A stretch of 64,000 bases of DNA, from positions 91,148 to 155,147 of the forward strand of contig NZ_CALUYL010000002.1 of NCBI RefSeq assembly GCF_944324995.1, written 5' to 3'. Below the pieces are notes generated by a model that did not search any database, was not told the DNA's origin, and saw nothing but the letters and a program-made list of their open reading frames with translations. The translations under genes were made by a program, and so were the position numbers. Below are positions 27,731 through 35,812 of this stretch, piece after piece. This stretch comes from an uncultured Mailhella sp. Its GTDB lineage: Bacteria; Desulfobacterota; Desulfovibrionia; Desulfovibrionales; Desulfovibrionaceae. The stretch's first letter is position 1; each line of letters starts with the position of its first letter.

Positions 27731-28548
27731 TGCCGCGTCTCAAGCTCACTCTCGCCTATGTAGGAACCCATTACCACGGCTGGCAGATTCAGGCCTGGAA
27801 GGACAGGGAGGATCCGCCCACCGTGCAGGCCTGCGTGGCCGCGGCCGTCTCTCACGTGGCGGGCAGGCCCACCCACGTGCAGGGCGCAGGCCGCACCGAC
27901 GCCGGCGTTCATGCCGACGCGCAGGTGGCCCACTGCGACATTCCCGAAGAGCGCGCACACGTGCGCTGGCAGCTGGCGCTGAACACGCTGCTTCCCCGCG
28001 ACATCCGCGTTCTCGACGCGCGCATCGTGCCCGATTCCTTCGACGCCTGTTTCAGCGTGAAGCGCAAGGCCTACACCTATTCGCTGTGGCTCGATCATCT
28101 CTGCACGCCGCCCAAGCTCTACCCCTTCGTGTGGGCGTGCGGTCCACTCGACATGGACCGCTTCGACGCCGCCGTCGAACACCTTGTGGGCACGCACGAC
28201 TTCGCGGCACTGCAGAACGCGGGCACGCCGCACAAAAGCACGGTGCGCACCATTTTCAGCATCACGCGCAATCCCGCGCGCACGCCGGACGCCGCCCTGC
28301 CCGAAGGCTGCCGTCAGATAGACGTGCGCTTCGAGGCCAACGGCTTTCTCAAGCAGATGGTGCGCAACCTCGTGGGGCTCATGGTGGCCTGCGGACGCGG
28401 CAAGTTCGACCCAAAAGCCGTTCCCGCGCTGCTTGCCTCCGGCGACAGGCGCAAGGCTCCCTTCACCGCGCCGCCGCAGGGCCTGACCATGACGCAGATA
28501 TGGTATGAAGGCGATCCCCGGCCGGAAGGCTGGATAAGCGAGGAATAG
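27730..28548 (+). CDS. truA: tRNA pseudouridine(38-40) synthase TruA
   Basis: A 272-aa enzyme that makes pseudouridine at positions 38-40 of the tRNA anticodon stem. The catalytic aspartate is in GAGRTDAGVHA; the segment NGFLKQMVRNLVGLM and the start LKLTLAYVGTHYHGWQ are typical. The start overlaps the murI stop (TGATG). The rlu gene follows 1 bp after. Confidence 0.95.
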   Translation: MPRLKLTLAYVGTHYHGWQIQAWKDREDPPTVQACVAAAVSHVAGRPTHVQGAGRTDAGVHADAQVAHCDIPEERAHVRWQLALNTLLPRDIRVLDARIVPDSFDACFSVKRKAYTYSLWLDHLCTPPKLYPFVWACGPLDMDRFDAAVEHLVGTHDFAALQNAGTPHKSTVRTIFSITRNPARTPDAALPEGCRQIDVRFEANGFLKQMVRNLVGLMVACGRGKFDPKAVPALLASGDRRKAPFTAPPQGLTMTQIWYEGDPRPEGWISEE

Positions 28549-28549
28549 C

Positions 28550-29548
28550 ATGACGCGCCTTACGGTTCTGCCCGAAGAAAACGACGTCAGGCTCGACCGC
28601 GTGCTCGAACGCCTGCTGCCCGGCATGGGACTGCGCGGACGCCGACGCCTCTGCGAACTCGGTCTGGTGGAAGTGAACGGTCGCCCCGCGCCGCCTTCGC
28701 GCAAGATGCGTCCGGGCGACGTGGCCGAAGTGCGGGAGGCCGCGCCCGCCGACGCCCCGACGCCGTCTGCCGAAACACTGGCGGCGGATGCTCATCACAA
28801 CCGGCTCTTTTCCGAAGACAATCCGCGTCTTGTGACCCGCACGCCGCACCTTGCCGCCGTGTACAAGCCCGCGTCCATGCACACGGAAGCGCTTGCCGGA
28901 AAGCCCGGCGTGAGTCTTCAAAGCATGCTCCCCAAAATTCTCGGCGAAGCATGCCGGGCCACTCTTTTGAACCGTCTGGATTTTCCCACGTCCGGGCTGA
29001 CGACGGCCGCGCTGGACGAGCTCGGCGAGCGGCAGTACCGCGACGCGCAGGAGCGCGGACTCACGGTAAAGCGCTATCTGGCGCTGCTGGAAGGCGCGCT
29101 TGAACACGACGCGCTCGCCGCGCAGAAACTGCTCTTGAAAAACCGCTCCCGCGTGCTGGTGGAGCTGGACGAGCATCCCGACAAGCGGCGTCATACCGAA
29201 GTGCATCCGCTGGCCGTGCTGGACGCCGCCGACATCTGCCGCCGTCTGCATCTCAAAGAACACGGATGGACGGGCCGTCTTCCTTCCGCCGTCACGCTGG
29301 CCGGATGCACCATTTTAAAAGGCGCGCGGCATCAGATACGCGCCCACTGCTCGGCGCTCGGCCATCCGCTCCTTGGCGACAGGCGCTACGGAGCGCAGCT
29401 GCATCCCGGCGAGGAAGACGACGAAGCCTTCTTTCTGCATCACGGGCGGCTCATCATGCCCGCTCTCGACGCTCTGGCGCTGCCCGTCTGGCTGCCGCTG
29501 CTGGACGGACGCACCGCTGCTCAGGCCGAGCGCTGGCTGAAAAGCTGA
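28550..29548 (+). CDS. RluA-family rRNA pseudouridine synthase
   Basis: A 332-aa RluA-type pseudouridine synthase. The N-terminal S4 RNA-binding domain (residues about 12-65) is followed by the catalytic domain with LLNRLDFPTSGL, where the aspartate after RL is catalytic. GARHQIRAHCSALGHPLLGD is the conserved end motif. The exact target uridine in 23S rRNA or tRNA cannot be told from the sequence. It is the last gene of the murI-truA-rlu operon. Confidence 0.88.
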   Translation: MTRLTVLPEENDVRLDRVLERLLPGMGLRGRRRLCELGLVEVNGRPAPPSRKMRPGDVAEVREAAPADAPTPSAETLAADAHHNRLFSEDNPRLVTRTPHLAAVYKPASMHTEALAGKPGVSLQSMLPKILGEACRATLLNRLDFPTSGLTTAALDELGERQYRDAQERGLTVKRYLALLEGALEHDALAAQKLLLKNRSRVLVELDEHPDKRRHTEVHPLAVLDAADICRRLHLKEHGWTGRLPSAVTLAGCTILKGARHQIRAHCSALGHPLLGDRRYGAQLHPGEEDDEAFFLHHGRLIMPALDALALPVWLPLLDGRTAAQAERWLKS

Positions 29549-29935
29549 ACGAACGCGCTCTCCGGCCACGAGCATCTCTCCACGGCAAAGTCGCCCCGCC
29601 CGCTCCGACGCTGCTCCCCGTCGTTGACCTGACCGGCCCCGACGGACCGACGCTGCCTGCCGGTTTGAACCGGCACGGCCCCGGCAAGCCTTGCCTTTGC
29701 GCGACCGCCTCGGTTCGCCCTCATCAGCGAGCCGCGCCCACGGAAAAGCCCTCTTTTCCCGCGCCTGATTCGGGCCCTGCCCGAGGGCAAGATGCGCCGC
29801 AGGCAACGCGCCAGTGCTCGCCTTTTCCCGGCTGCGGCAAAGCGTTGTTTTTCGACGGCCCCAAACCGCCGACGCCGGAAACAAAAAATCCGCCGCATCA
29901 GACGACACGGCGGATCGTTATGTTCATGGGACGGC
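29549..29935. other. Gap with a terminator, no gene
   Basis: No supportable gene lies here; the open frames are GC-rich shadows. At 29884-29917 the terminator of the downstream minus-strand gene is present (ATCCGCCG with CGGCGGAT, then TTTTTTG on the minus strand). Confidence 0.65.
29884..29917 (-). terminator. Terminator of the DksA/TraR-like gene
   Basis: On the minus strand ATCCGCCG and CGGCGGAT form an 8-bp stem followed by six Ts, 19 bp after the stop. Confidence 0.8.
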
Positions 29936-30157
29936 CTACTGGCGTTCCTTCTCCCATTCTTCCTGGCAGGCGAGGCAGAGTCCCACGCCGGGAATCGCCT
30001 TCAGACGGGCCTCGGGAATGGGTTCGCCGCATTCCCGGCAGCAGGGCTTCCCGTCTATCCATTCCGGGCCTTCCTGATAGCCGACGTTCGCGGCCTGACG
30101 AAGTGCGGATTCACGTTCAATTCTTTCCAGTTCCGTAGCCTGATCAAAAACATCCAT
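29936..30157 (-). CDS. DksA/TraR C4-type zinc-finger protein
   Basis: A 73-aa protein of the short TraR/DksA kind. The zinc site is CRECGEPIPEARL, followed by CLACQ; the N-terminal coiled-coil part is only about 20 residues (DVFDQATELERIERESALRQA). Short versions bind the secondary channel of RNA polymerase without ppGpp and are common on phages and plasmids. The ribosome site AGGAG precedes the ATG. The YhcH-like gene is upstream, 132 bp away on the same strand. Confidence 0.85.
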   Translation of the reverse strand: MDVFDQATELERIERESALRQAANVGYQEGPEWIDGKPCCRECGEPIPEARLKAIPGVGLCLACQEEWEKERQ

Positions 30158-30289
30158 AATCTGCTCCTGAAAAGCTCCTGCTCCGGACGTGCCGGGAAGA
30201 GCGTAAGGCAATGGGGCTGAGCGCGACCGGAAAAGGCCCGCGCTCTGGACTCGCGGAAAAGCCGGAACGCTTTTCCTCAAAAACACAGG

Positions 30290-30787
30290 TTACCGGCAGG
30301 GCGGCGTGGACAGCTTGTCCGCCGGAATCTTGACCACAAGCTTCTTCACCTTGTCGCTGCAGGCCCGCTGACAGGGCATGTGCGCCTCGCCGGGCAGCAC
30401 CAGCGCAAACAGGCCCGGCTTGAGATGCACGCGGCAGGCCGCTTCGGGCTTTTCCGCATAGAAAACAAGATCGCGTTCGTTGTCGCGCATGCTTTCCGCT
30501 TCTTCCCCGCGCAGGGGAAACACGTCAAGATACTCGTCGCCGGAAAGCACGGCCTGAATGTCGGCCATGAGCTCGTGACTCTCGTAGCGCGCCTGCGACT
30601 CGTCTTTGGGCTCGTACGTCTCCACGGAGACCATGACGCCGCCCTTTTCCGGCCCGCCGGCCAGCGGATAGCGACCGTCGGGCAACGCCTCTCCCTGTTC
30701 GACGAGCTTCATCAGTCCGGGGAAGAGCCCGCTCCAGAGAGCGCCGAGCGCATACCCGGAACCACGTTGAAAGGTATCAATAATCAT
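30290..30787 (-). CDS. YhcH/YjgK/YiaL-family protein
   Basis: A 165-aa cupin-like protein of the YhcH/EbgC group. The segment YESHELMADIQAVLSGDEYLDV contains the histidine and acidic residues that bind metal in the family, and FALVLPGEAHMPC is the second conserved block. Members are linked to sialic-acid or sugar metabolism, but no such genes are here, so the role is open. The start at 30787 gives the typical MIIDTF. Confidence 0.85.
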   Translation of the reverse strand: MIIDTFQRGSGYALGALWSGLFPGLMKLVEQGEALPDGRYPLAGGPEKGGVMVSVETYEPKDESQARYESHELMADIQAVLSGDEYLDVFPLRGEEAESMRDNERDLVFYAEKPEAACRVHLKPGLFALVLPGEAHMPCQRACSDKVKKLVVKIPADKLSTPPCR

Positions 30788-31141
30788 GCTCAGTGAAACT
30801 CCACATGTCACCGCCTGCCGGAACATCCGGCTCTCGGTGAACGATGGGCGAGAATGCCTTGTGCGTCAGGCAATGTCAAGAGCCCGCCGCGTTTTTCCGC
30901 ATCGCGCCGTCCTGAGCTCTTTTCAGGCGACCGCTTCCCCATGAGACTGCATCCGCCGTGCCTGTGCGGAACGCCGCAGGCCGTTTCTTCCCCCTCCGGT
31001 TGACGGATATCAAACGAACCCAATAAAAACGATTCTGCAAAGATGGCGAATGTGGACCGCAACAGCCATCGAAGCTGCGCCACGCGTCCACACCGGAAAA
31101 GATAACCCGGGGACACCCCCCGAACAAACAGGAGAAAAAAT

Positions 31142-31240
31142 ATGTTGATCGGCATCCATCAGCTCAACGGCTCCAGAATTCACCGCTTCCACACCCCCCG
31201 CACTCCCCTGAAGGACGGCCCGGATGATGAAGACCTGTAG
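31142..31240 (+). CDS. Possible 32-aa leader or small protein
   Basis: A short frame starts with ATG 7 bp after GGAG and reads MLIGIHQLNGSRIHRFHTPR to a stop 42 bp before the recombinase. The ribosome site is better than for most genes here. No family is known. It could be a real small protein or a leader peptide; chance is also possible. Confidence 0.3.
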   Translation: MLIGIHQLNGSRIHRFHTPRTPLKDGPDDEDL

Positions 31241-31282
31241 CAGCGCACTCCCGGGCAGTCGCCGCAATCAGGAGCCGCTGCC

Positions 31283-31888
31283 ATGACGGGAAAGACCTAC
31301 GGATACATACGCGTCTCCAGCACGGATCAGAACGAAGACCGTCAGGTCATGGCCATGGAAAAACATGCCATAGAGAAAGACAACATCTATATGGATAAAC
31401 AATCCGGCAAGGACTTTCACCGTCCTCAGTATCGGGCCATGCTCCGCCGGCTCAGACCGGGCGACCTCGTCTGCATCGCCAGCATCGACAGGCTGGGACG
31501 AAACTATGAAGAAATACAGAGACAGTGGCGACTGCTTACCAAGGAAATGAATGTGGACATTCTGGTACTGAACATGCCTCTGCTCGACACCAGACAAAAC
31601 AAGGATCTTCTCGGCACGTTCATAGCCGATCTTGTGCTCCAGATCCTTTCCTTTGCCGCACAGAACGAACGGGAAAACATTCGTCAACGTCAGGCGGAAG
31701 GCATTGCCGCAGCCAGAAAGAAGGGCGTGCGCTTCGGACGTCCGCCCATGCCGCTGCCGAAGGAGTTTCCCATGGCGCTCCGACTGTGGACCGAAGGAAA
31801 AATAACCCTGGCCCATGCTGCCAGGCTGTGCCACATGGCGGAATCCTCATTCCGCTACAGGGCGATTCCGAAGCATAAATCCCAATAA
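31283..31888 (+). CDS. Serine recombinase (resolvase/invertase, Pin-like)
   Basis: A 201-aa small serine recombinase. The catalytic serine is in YGYIRVSSTDQNEDRQ, the conserved SIDRLGRNYEE follows near residue 74, and the C-terminal DNA-binding helix-turn-helix begins after GRPPMP (about 155-195). Its size fits the DNA-invertase/Tn3-resolvase group. It lies 5 bp upstream of the first of two perfect 23-bp inverted repeats flanking a promoter-like stretch in front of an autotransporter gene, so a site-specific DNA invertase role is likely. Confidence 0.88.
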   Translation: MTGKTYGYIRVSSTDQNEDRQVMAMEKHAIEKDNIYMDKQSGKDFHRPQYRAMLRRLRPGDLVCIASIDRLGRNYEEIQRQWRLLTKEMNVDILVLNMPLLDTRQNKDLLGTFIADLVLQILSFAAQNERENIRQRQAEGIAAARKKGVRFGRPPMPLPKEFPMALRLWTEGKITLAHAARLCHMAESSFRYRAIPKHKSQ

Positions 31889-31893
31889 TCCCA

Positions 31894-31916
31894 CAACAAA
31901 AAAGTGTACTTTTTCG
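31894..31916 (+). repeat. Invertase crossover site, left (23-bp inverted repeat)
   Basis: CAACAAAAAAGTGTACTTTT plus TCG is matched perfectly in reverse complement at 32027-32049. Inside it AAAAAGT and ACTTTTT are mirror arms around a two-base GT core (31906-31907). Serine invertases use such sites: symmetric arms with an asymmetric 2-bp core. Confidence 0.75.
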
Positions 31917-31966
31917 AGCCCCTTCCGGTTCCAGGTTCGCCATAAGGTAAACATACTCTAAAACCG

Positions 31967-31994
31967 TTTATAATTCCAGCAAAAAATATATAAT
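31967..31994 (+). promoter_or_regulatory. Candidate promoter inside the invertible segment
   Basis: TTTATA (31967-31972) and TATAAT (31989-31994) are 16 bp apart, pointing to the autotransporter in the present orientation. A second TATAAT is at 31969-31974. The whole segment is AT-rich, so the true start and ON/OFF state are uncertain. Confidence 0.45.
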
Positions 31995-32026
31995 ACCCTC
32001 CTTAATACAACGTCTGTTCGAGTCAG

Positions 32027-32049
32027 CGAAAAAGTACACTTTTTTGTTG
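32027..32049 (-). repeat. Invertase crossover site, right (23-bp inverted repeat)
   Basis: Exact reverse complement of the site at 31894-31916; its core reads AC at 32036-32037, so recombination between the two would invert the roughly 128 bp between the cores and would not delete it. Confidence 0.75.
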
Positions 32050-32053
32050 CCCC

Positions 32054-32081
32054 TTCTCCATTTCATTTTTTAAATGGAGAA
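32054..32081 (+). promoter_or_regulatory. Hairpin over the autotransporter ribosome site
   Basis: TTCTCCATTT (32054-32063) and AAATGGAGAA (32072-32081) form a perfect 10-bp stem with an 8-base loop. The second strand contains the GGAG ribosome site of the autotransporter, which starts at 32088. The structure could hold translation back until melted. Confidence 0.5.
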
Positions 32082-32087
32082 ATAGAG

Positions 32088-34997
32088 ATGAAATTAAAGA
32101 AGTCTATTTTTTACAACGTAAAGGAATATTTATATAAAATAAAAAAAATATCGAAACAAATAATTATATTATTTTTATTTTCAATATGTTATCATAGCAA
32201 TGCATATGGTTCTTTTGATGAAGAACCACAAAATCATACTTTTACTCTATCATCAAAAGGCAATAATATATATTTATATCTTAATAGAGATATAATTTAT
32301 AAAAATGAAAACAAAGATATAACAACCAAAGAAAGCATATACGATATATCTTTAGATGACAAATATCTAACTATCGATACAGAAAAAGATATAATATATC
32401 TAAAAACAGATGAAAAGTCAGAATATAAAAATGATGAAACCCGCGAATGTCCTATAGCTTATACAGGATTTCATGGAAATGGAACACCTATTGGTTTATC
32501 ATTTTTTAATGATCCTTCACAGAAAAAAACACTAAAAATAAATCATACCGGTGAAGATTTCGTCATCGCATCCCAAGACGACAGCGATCAGGACTGGTTT
32601 CTTTTAAAAGTTAACGGAGACCTCGACATTATACATACCATTAAAGAATATACCGGAAATTCCGGAACCATCCATATGGAAGCCAATCAAGGGACAGAAA
32701 AAAGGGAACTCATTGTCACCGGAGACCTTTCCATCCAGGCTCAAAGCTCTTCTCCTACGGGAAATATCGGCTACTTCAGCGGAATATTGTCGGAGGATCA
32801 AGGCTATATCCAAGTCGGCGGCGATGTGGATATTTCCATGGAATGTTCTCCTGCTGCAAATGATAGTACGGCCTACATATCCGGCATTGCCCTTATAGGA
32901 GAGCAATATCTGTCCCATTTGAACATTGCTGGCCATACCTATATACATGATATAAAATCTGAAACATCCGAAAACACTATCTATAATTATGGATTTTATA
33001 TACACAATTGGAATGCTGAGTCATTGACAAATTTTAATGCATTAACAATATCCGATATAAAGAGCGTTTCCATCGACGGCACACCCTATGCGGCAGGCAT
33101 TCTCGCCAACTATACAAGAGTTCCCGTCACTGTTGACGGCAATCTCATTATTAAAAATATCGCGGCCATATCCGATAGCTCCAGTACGGCCATGACCTCC
33201 GGCGCGTATGGAAAAAATGCCGCAGCCTATGCCGTATACGCATACGGAAGTAAAATAGATATAAAGAAGGCTGAAGAAATTGAAGGAGATATCGTATCTG
33301 TAAAACATTCCTCCTCCTATGATGCGGATATCGACATTGACTTCATCTCGTCTGGAAAATTCACAGGATTTACCCGCACAGGGGAAAATTACGCCTCTTT
33401 GGACATATCTCTTCCCGACGGCGCCTTCTGGAACGTGGTGCCTTCCAATGTAATTTCAGCCAACGAACGAGGCAGCTACGTCAGCAATCTGACCAAACTT
33501 TCGCTCGACGGCTCCAACGTCTATGTGGGAACAACACGCGACGTCTGGGATAATACATGGAGCGACAATCTCTTTGCTTCTTCCTTCACGCCGCTCTCAT
33601 CTACGGACAATCCCACGGAACTTCTTGTCCGCAATCTTTCCGGTTCCGGCAACTTTTACCTGCGCACCGACATGCAGGAAGACATTTCCGACAGCGTACG
33701 GATTACCGACAGCCTTGCCGGTTCCCATACGCTGCATGTCAAGGGCAGCGGCGCGGAACCGAAGGAAAGGCAGACGGAAAGCTATCTGGCTAGAGCGGAA
33801 AACAACATAGCGGCAACCGGAAATGAATTCTCTCTGGCAGCAAACACAGACGGCCTCAAACTCGTGGATATAGGTCTTTACAACTACGAGCTGGAAACGT
33901 CGGAAAGAAACAATGGCCGCGAATGGTATCTGGTCAGGGAAAATACGCCTTCCGTTGACCCAGACACGGATGATGATAACGGAAACTCCGGTACGAACGA
34001 GCCGGAAGGCTCCATACCGTCTCAGCCCGATGTGCCCTCCGGTTCCTTTTCTCCCACGGGCGAAGCCGAAGCCGCGCTTTCCGGTCTCGCCGGGCACTAT
34101 GCCATGTGGTACGGTTATCAGACGGATCTGCGCAAGCGCCTCGGCGAAGTCCGCTACGGCACACAGACCGGTCTTTGGGTGCGGGGCTTTGCCGACAAGG
34201 CCCGGCTCGACGGCCTTGCCGGAACGAGCTTCACGCAGAACCTTGTAGGCGGATCCATAGGCTACGACACGCTGGCGGACGTTGATGAAACCTATATGTG
34301 GATTCTCGGCATGCAGATCCGCAGCGGTCACGCCGACCAGAGCACGAACGGACGCTGGGGCGGATACGGCGATCTGACCAGCGTAGGCGGCGGCCTGTAC
34401 TCCACCTGGGTTCATGTTGACGGCTGGTATCTCGACGCCGTAGCCACCATGGACTGGTACAATCACGAAATACGCGCCGCCATGCTCGACGGAACTCCCG
34501 TACACGACGACCGTTCGTCCTACGGCATAGGCGCTTCTTTGGAAGGCGGAAGAAAAATGGACTTCGCCTTCAGCAACGAGGGCCGGGATTACTGGTTCCT
34601 TGAACCTCAGCTCCAGCTTTCCTGGTTCTGGGTGAGAGGCGGCAGCTTCACCAGCAGCAACGGCATGACCATCGATCAGAGCGACATGGCCTCCCTCACG
34701 GGCAGAGCCGGTCTGGTGCTCGGCAAAAAGTTCACGCTGGACGAAGAAGACGGCCCCCGCTATGTGCAGCCCTATGTGAAGGCAGGCGTGAACCACGAAT
34801 TCCTCGGCGAACAGCGAGCCCGCCTCAACGGTCTGGACATGCGCTCCGATCTTGATGGAACCCGCGTGTACTACGGCCTCGGCGTGGACTGGCAGCTCTC
34901 GGACGACATTCGCCTCTACATGCAGGCGGAACGCGAACACGGCGAAAACTTCACCCGCGAATACAACATGTCCGCGGGCTTGAAGTGGCGCTTCTAG
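32088..34997 (+). CDS. Autotransporter with C-terminal beta-barrel
   Basis: A 969-aa type Va secreted protein. An N-terminal signal with an extended, lysine-rich head reaches its hydrophobic core at about residues 24-36 (IIILFLFSICYHSNAYG). The passenger (about 45-640) is rich in beta-helix-like repeats. A Pro/Ser-rich linker leads to an autotransporter barrel of about 280 residues with the characteristic WVRGFADKARLDG start and the terminal SAGLKWRF. It would display the passenger at the cell surface. The first 1 kb is very AT-rich while the barrel half is GC-rich, a sign of passenger exchange. The ribosome site lies in a hairpin, and an invertible segment is just upstream. Confidence 0.88.
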   Translation: MKLKKSIFYNVKEYLYKIKKISKQIIILFLFSICYHSNAYGSFDEEPQNHTFTLSSKGNNIYLYLNRDIIYKNENKDITTKESIYDISLDDKYLTIDTEKDIIYLKTDEKSEYKNDETRECPIAYTGFHGNGTPIGLSFFNDPSQKKTLKINHTGEDFVIASQDDSDQDWFLLKVNGDLDIIHTIKEYTGNSGTIHMEANQGTEKRELIVTGDLSIQAQSSSPTGNIGYFSGILSEDQGYIQVGGDVDISMECSPAANDSTAYISGIALIGEQYLSHLNIAGHTYIHDIKSETSENTIYNYGFYIHNWNAESLTNFNALTISDIKSVSIDGTPYAAGILANYTRVPVTVDGNLIIKNIAAISDSSSTAMTSGAYGKNAAAYAVYAYGSKIDIKKAEEIEGDIVSVKHSSSYDADIDIDFISSGKFTGFTRTGENYASLDISLPDGAFWNVVPSNVISANERGSYVSNLTKLSLDGSNVYVGTTRDVWDNTWSDNLFASSFTPLSSTDNPTELLVRNLSGSGNFYLRTDMQEDISDSVRITDSLAGSHTLHVKGSGAEPKERQTESYLARAENNIAATGNEFSLAANTDGLKLVDIGLYNYELETSERNNGREWYLVRENTPSVDPDTDDDNGNSGTNEPEGSIPSQPDVPSGSFSPTGEAEAALSGLAGHYAMWYGYQTDLRKRLGEVRYGTQTGLWVRGFADKARLDGLAGTSFTQNLVGGSIGYDTLADVDETYMWILGMQIRSGHADQSTNGRWGGYGDLTSVGGGLYSTWVHVDGWYLDAVATMDWYNHEIRAAMLDGTPVHDDRSSYGIGASLEGGRKMDFAFSNEGRDYWFLEPQLQLSWFWVRGGSFTSSNGMTIDQSDMASLTGRAGLVLGKKFTLDEEDGPRYVQPYVKAGVNHEFLGEQRARLNGLDMRSDLDGTRVYYGLGVDWQLSDDIRLYMQAEREHGENFTREYNMSAGLKWRF

Positions 34998-35052
34998 TCT
35001 GAACGGGCGGGCAGGCTCCCTTTGCCGCGTCCGCCCGCGTTATGAGGATTTC

Positions 35053-35535
35053 ATGCGCACCGCCGCATCATTTCTGCTCTGTCTTGCTGTTCTGTGCTTC
35101 GCCTCCCCCGCTCATGCGAAGAATATGCCTGCTCCTTCCTGGGGGGCGTCCGTCTCCTTTGTTCTCGAGCAGCGCGCCCTCTCTTCCTTTTTCGGCGAAA
35201 CAAGCAAAAGTCTGCTCTTTTCCGTGCCCGTGTATGTTCTGAGCACGAAAGAAAGCATACACGGACATCCCTGCTCCGTACTGTACTCCTTTTTTGAAGG
35301 AAAACTTCTGGAATACATGATGTTCTTTTCCGGGGAAAAAGAATCTCTGCACCGGGAAATCAGAGAAAGTCTCCTGAAAGAGCATCTTCCCTACCAGGGC
35401 CCGTACTTTGCCGGGATAGAAGACGTTTTCATCAGCAAAGACCACTCAACGTTCTACCTGCTCCTCTCCGGCAGGGAAACCATGATCTACGCCCTTGACG
35501 CCAGAGCCTACGACAACTTCATGAACCGGCGCTGA
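35053..35535 (+). CDS. Exported hypothetical protein, 160 aa
   Basis: Not recognised. Residues 1-22 form a Sec signal with cleavage after ASPAHA. The mature part has a single central cysteine (HPCSVLYSF) and no lipobox, so a soluble periplasmic protein is likely. It follows the autotransporter by 55 bp on the same strand with a GAGG-like site, so it may be its accessory protein, but a separate unit cannot be excluded. Confidence 0.65.
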   Translation: MRTAASFLLCLAVLCFASPAHAKNMPAPSWGASVSFVLEQRALSSFFGETSKSLLFSVPVYVLSTKESIHGHPCSVLYSFFEGKLLEYMMFFSGEKESLHREIRESLLKEHLPYQGPYFAGIEDVFISKDHSTFYLLLSGRETMIYALDARAYDNFMNRR

Positions 35536-35691
35536 CGCGCGAAGCTCCGCAAATCGGCAAACGTGTGCCGAGGCTTCGGCGTCGCGCCGCGAATGACGAC
35601 AAAACCTTGCTACTCTGCGTCTGTTCTACTGCGTCCACCCCTTACAGGCCGACGACTCTACCGACCAGACCACAAGCCCGCTCCGCCGAAA

Positions 35692-35722
35692 AAAAAGCGC
35701 CGCGGAAGCACTCCACGGCGCG
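35692..35722 (-). terminator. Terminator of the cytochrome c peroxidase gene
   Basis: On the minus strand GCGCCGTGGAGTGCTTCCG folds back onto CGGCGC with a run of eight Ts after it. It lies about 90 bp past the stop codon of the peroxidase. Confidence 0.7.
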
Positions 35723-35729
35723 TCATCAG

Positions 35730-35770
35730 TGCGGGCGCACAGGCGTGTTTTCGCTTCCTGTGCGCCCGCA
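35730..35770. terminator. Strong 14-bp hairpin in the convergent gap
   Basis: TGCGGGCGCACAGG and CCTGTGCGCCCGCA are a perfect 14-bp inverted repeat with a 13-base loop. There is no T-run on either side, so it may act as an mRNA 3'-end stabiliser for either convergent gene. Confidence 0.55.
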
Positions 35771-35812
35771 GATTCATGACTGGTCACAAGCGGCGCTCAA
35801 CGAACGCGCCAC

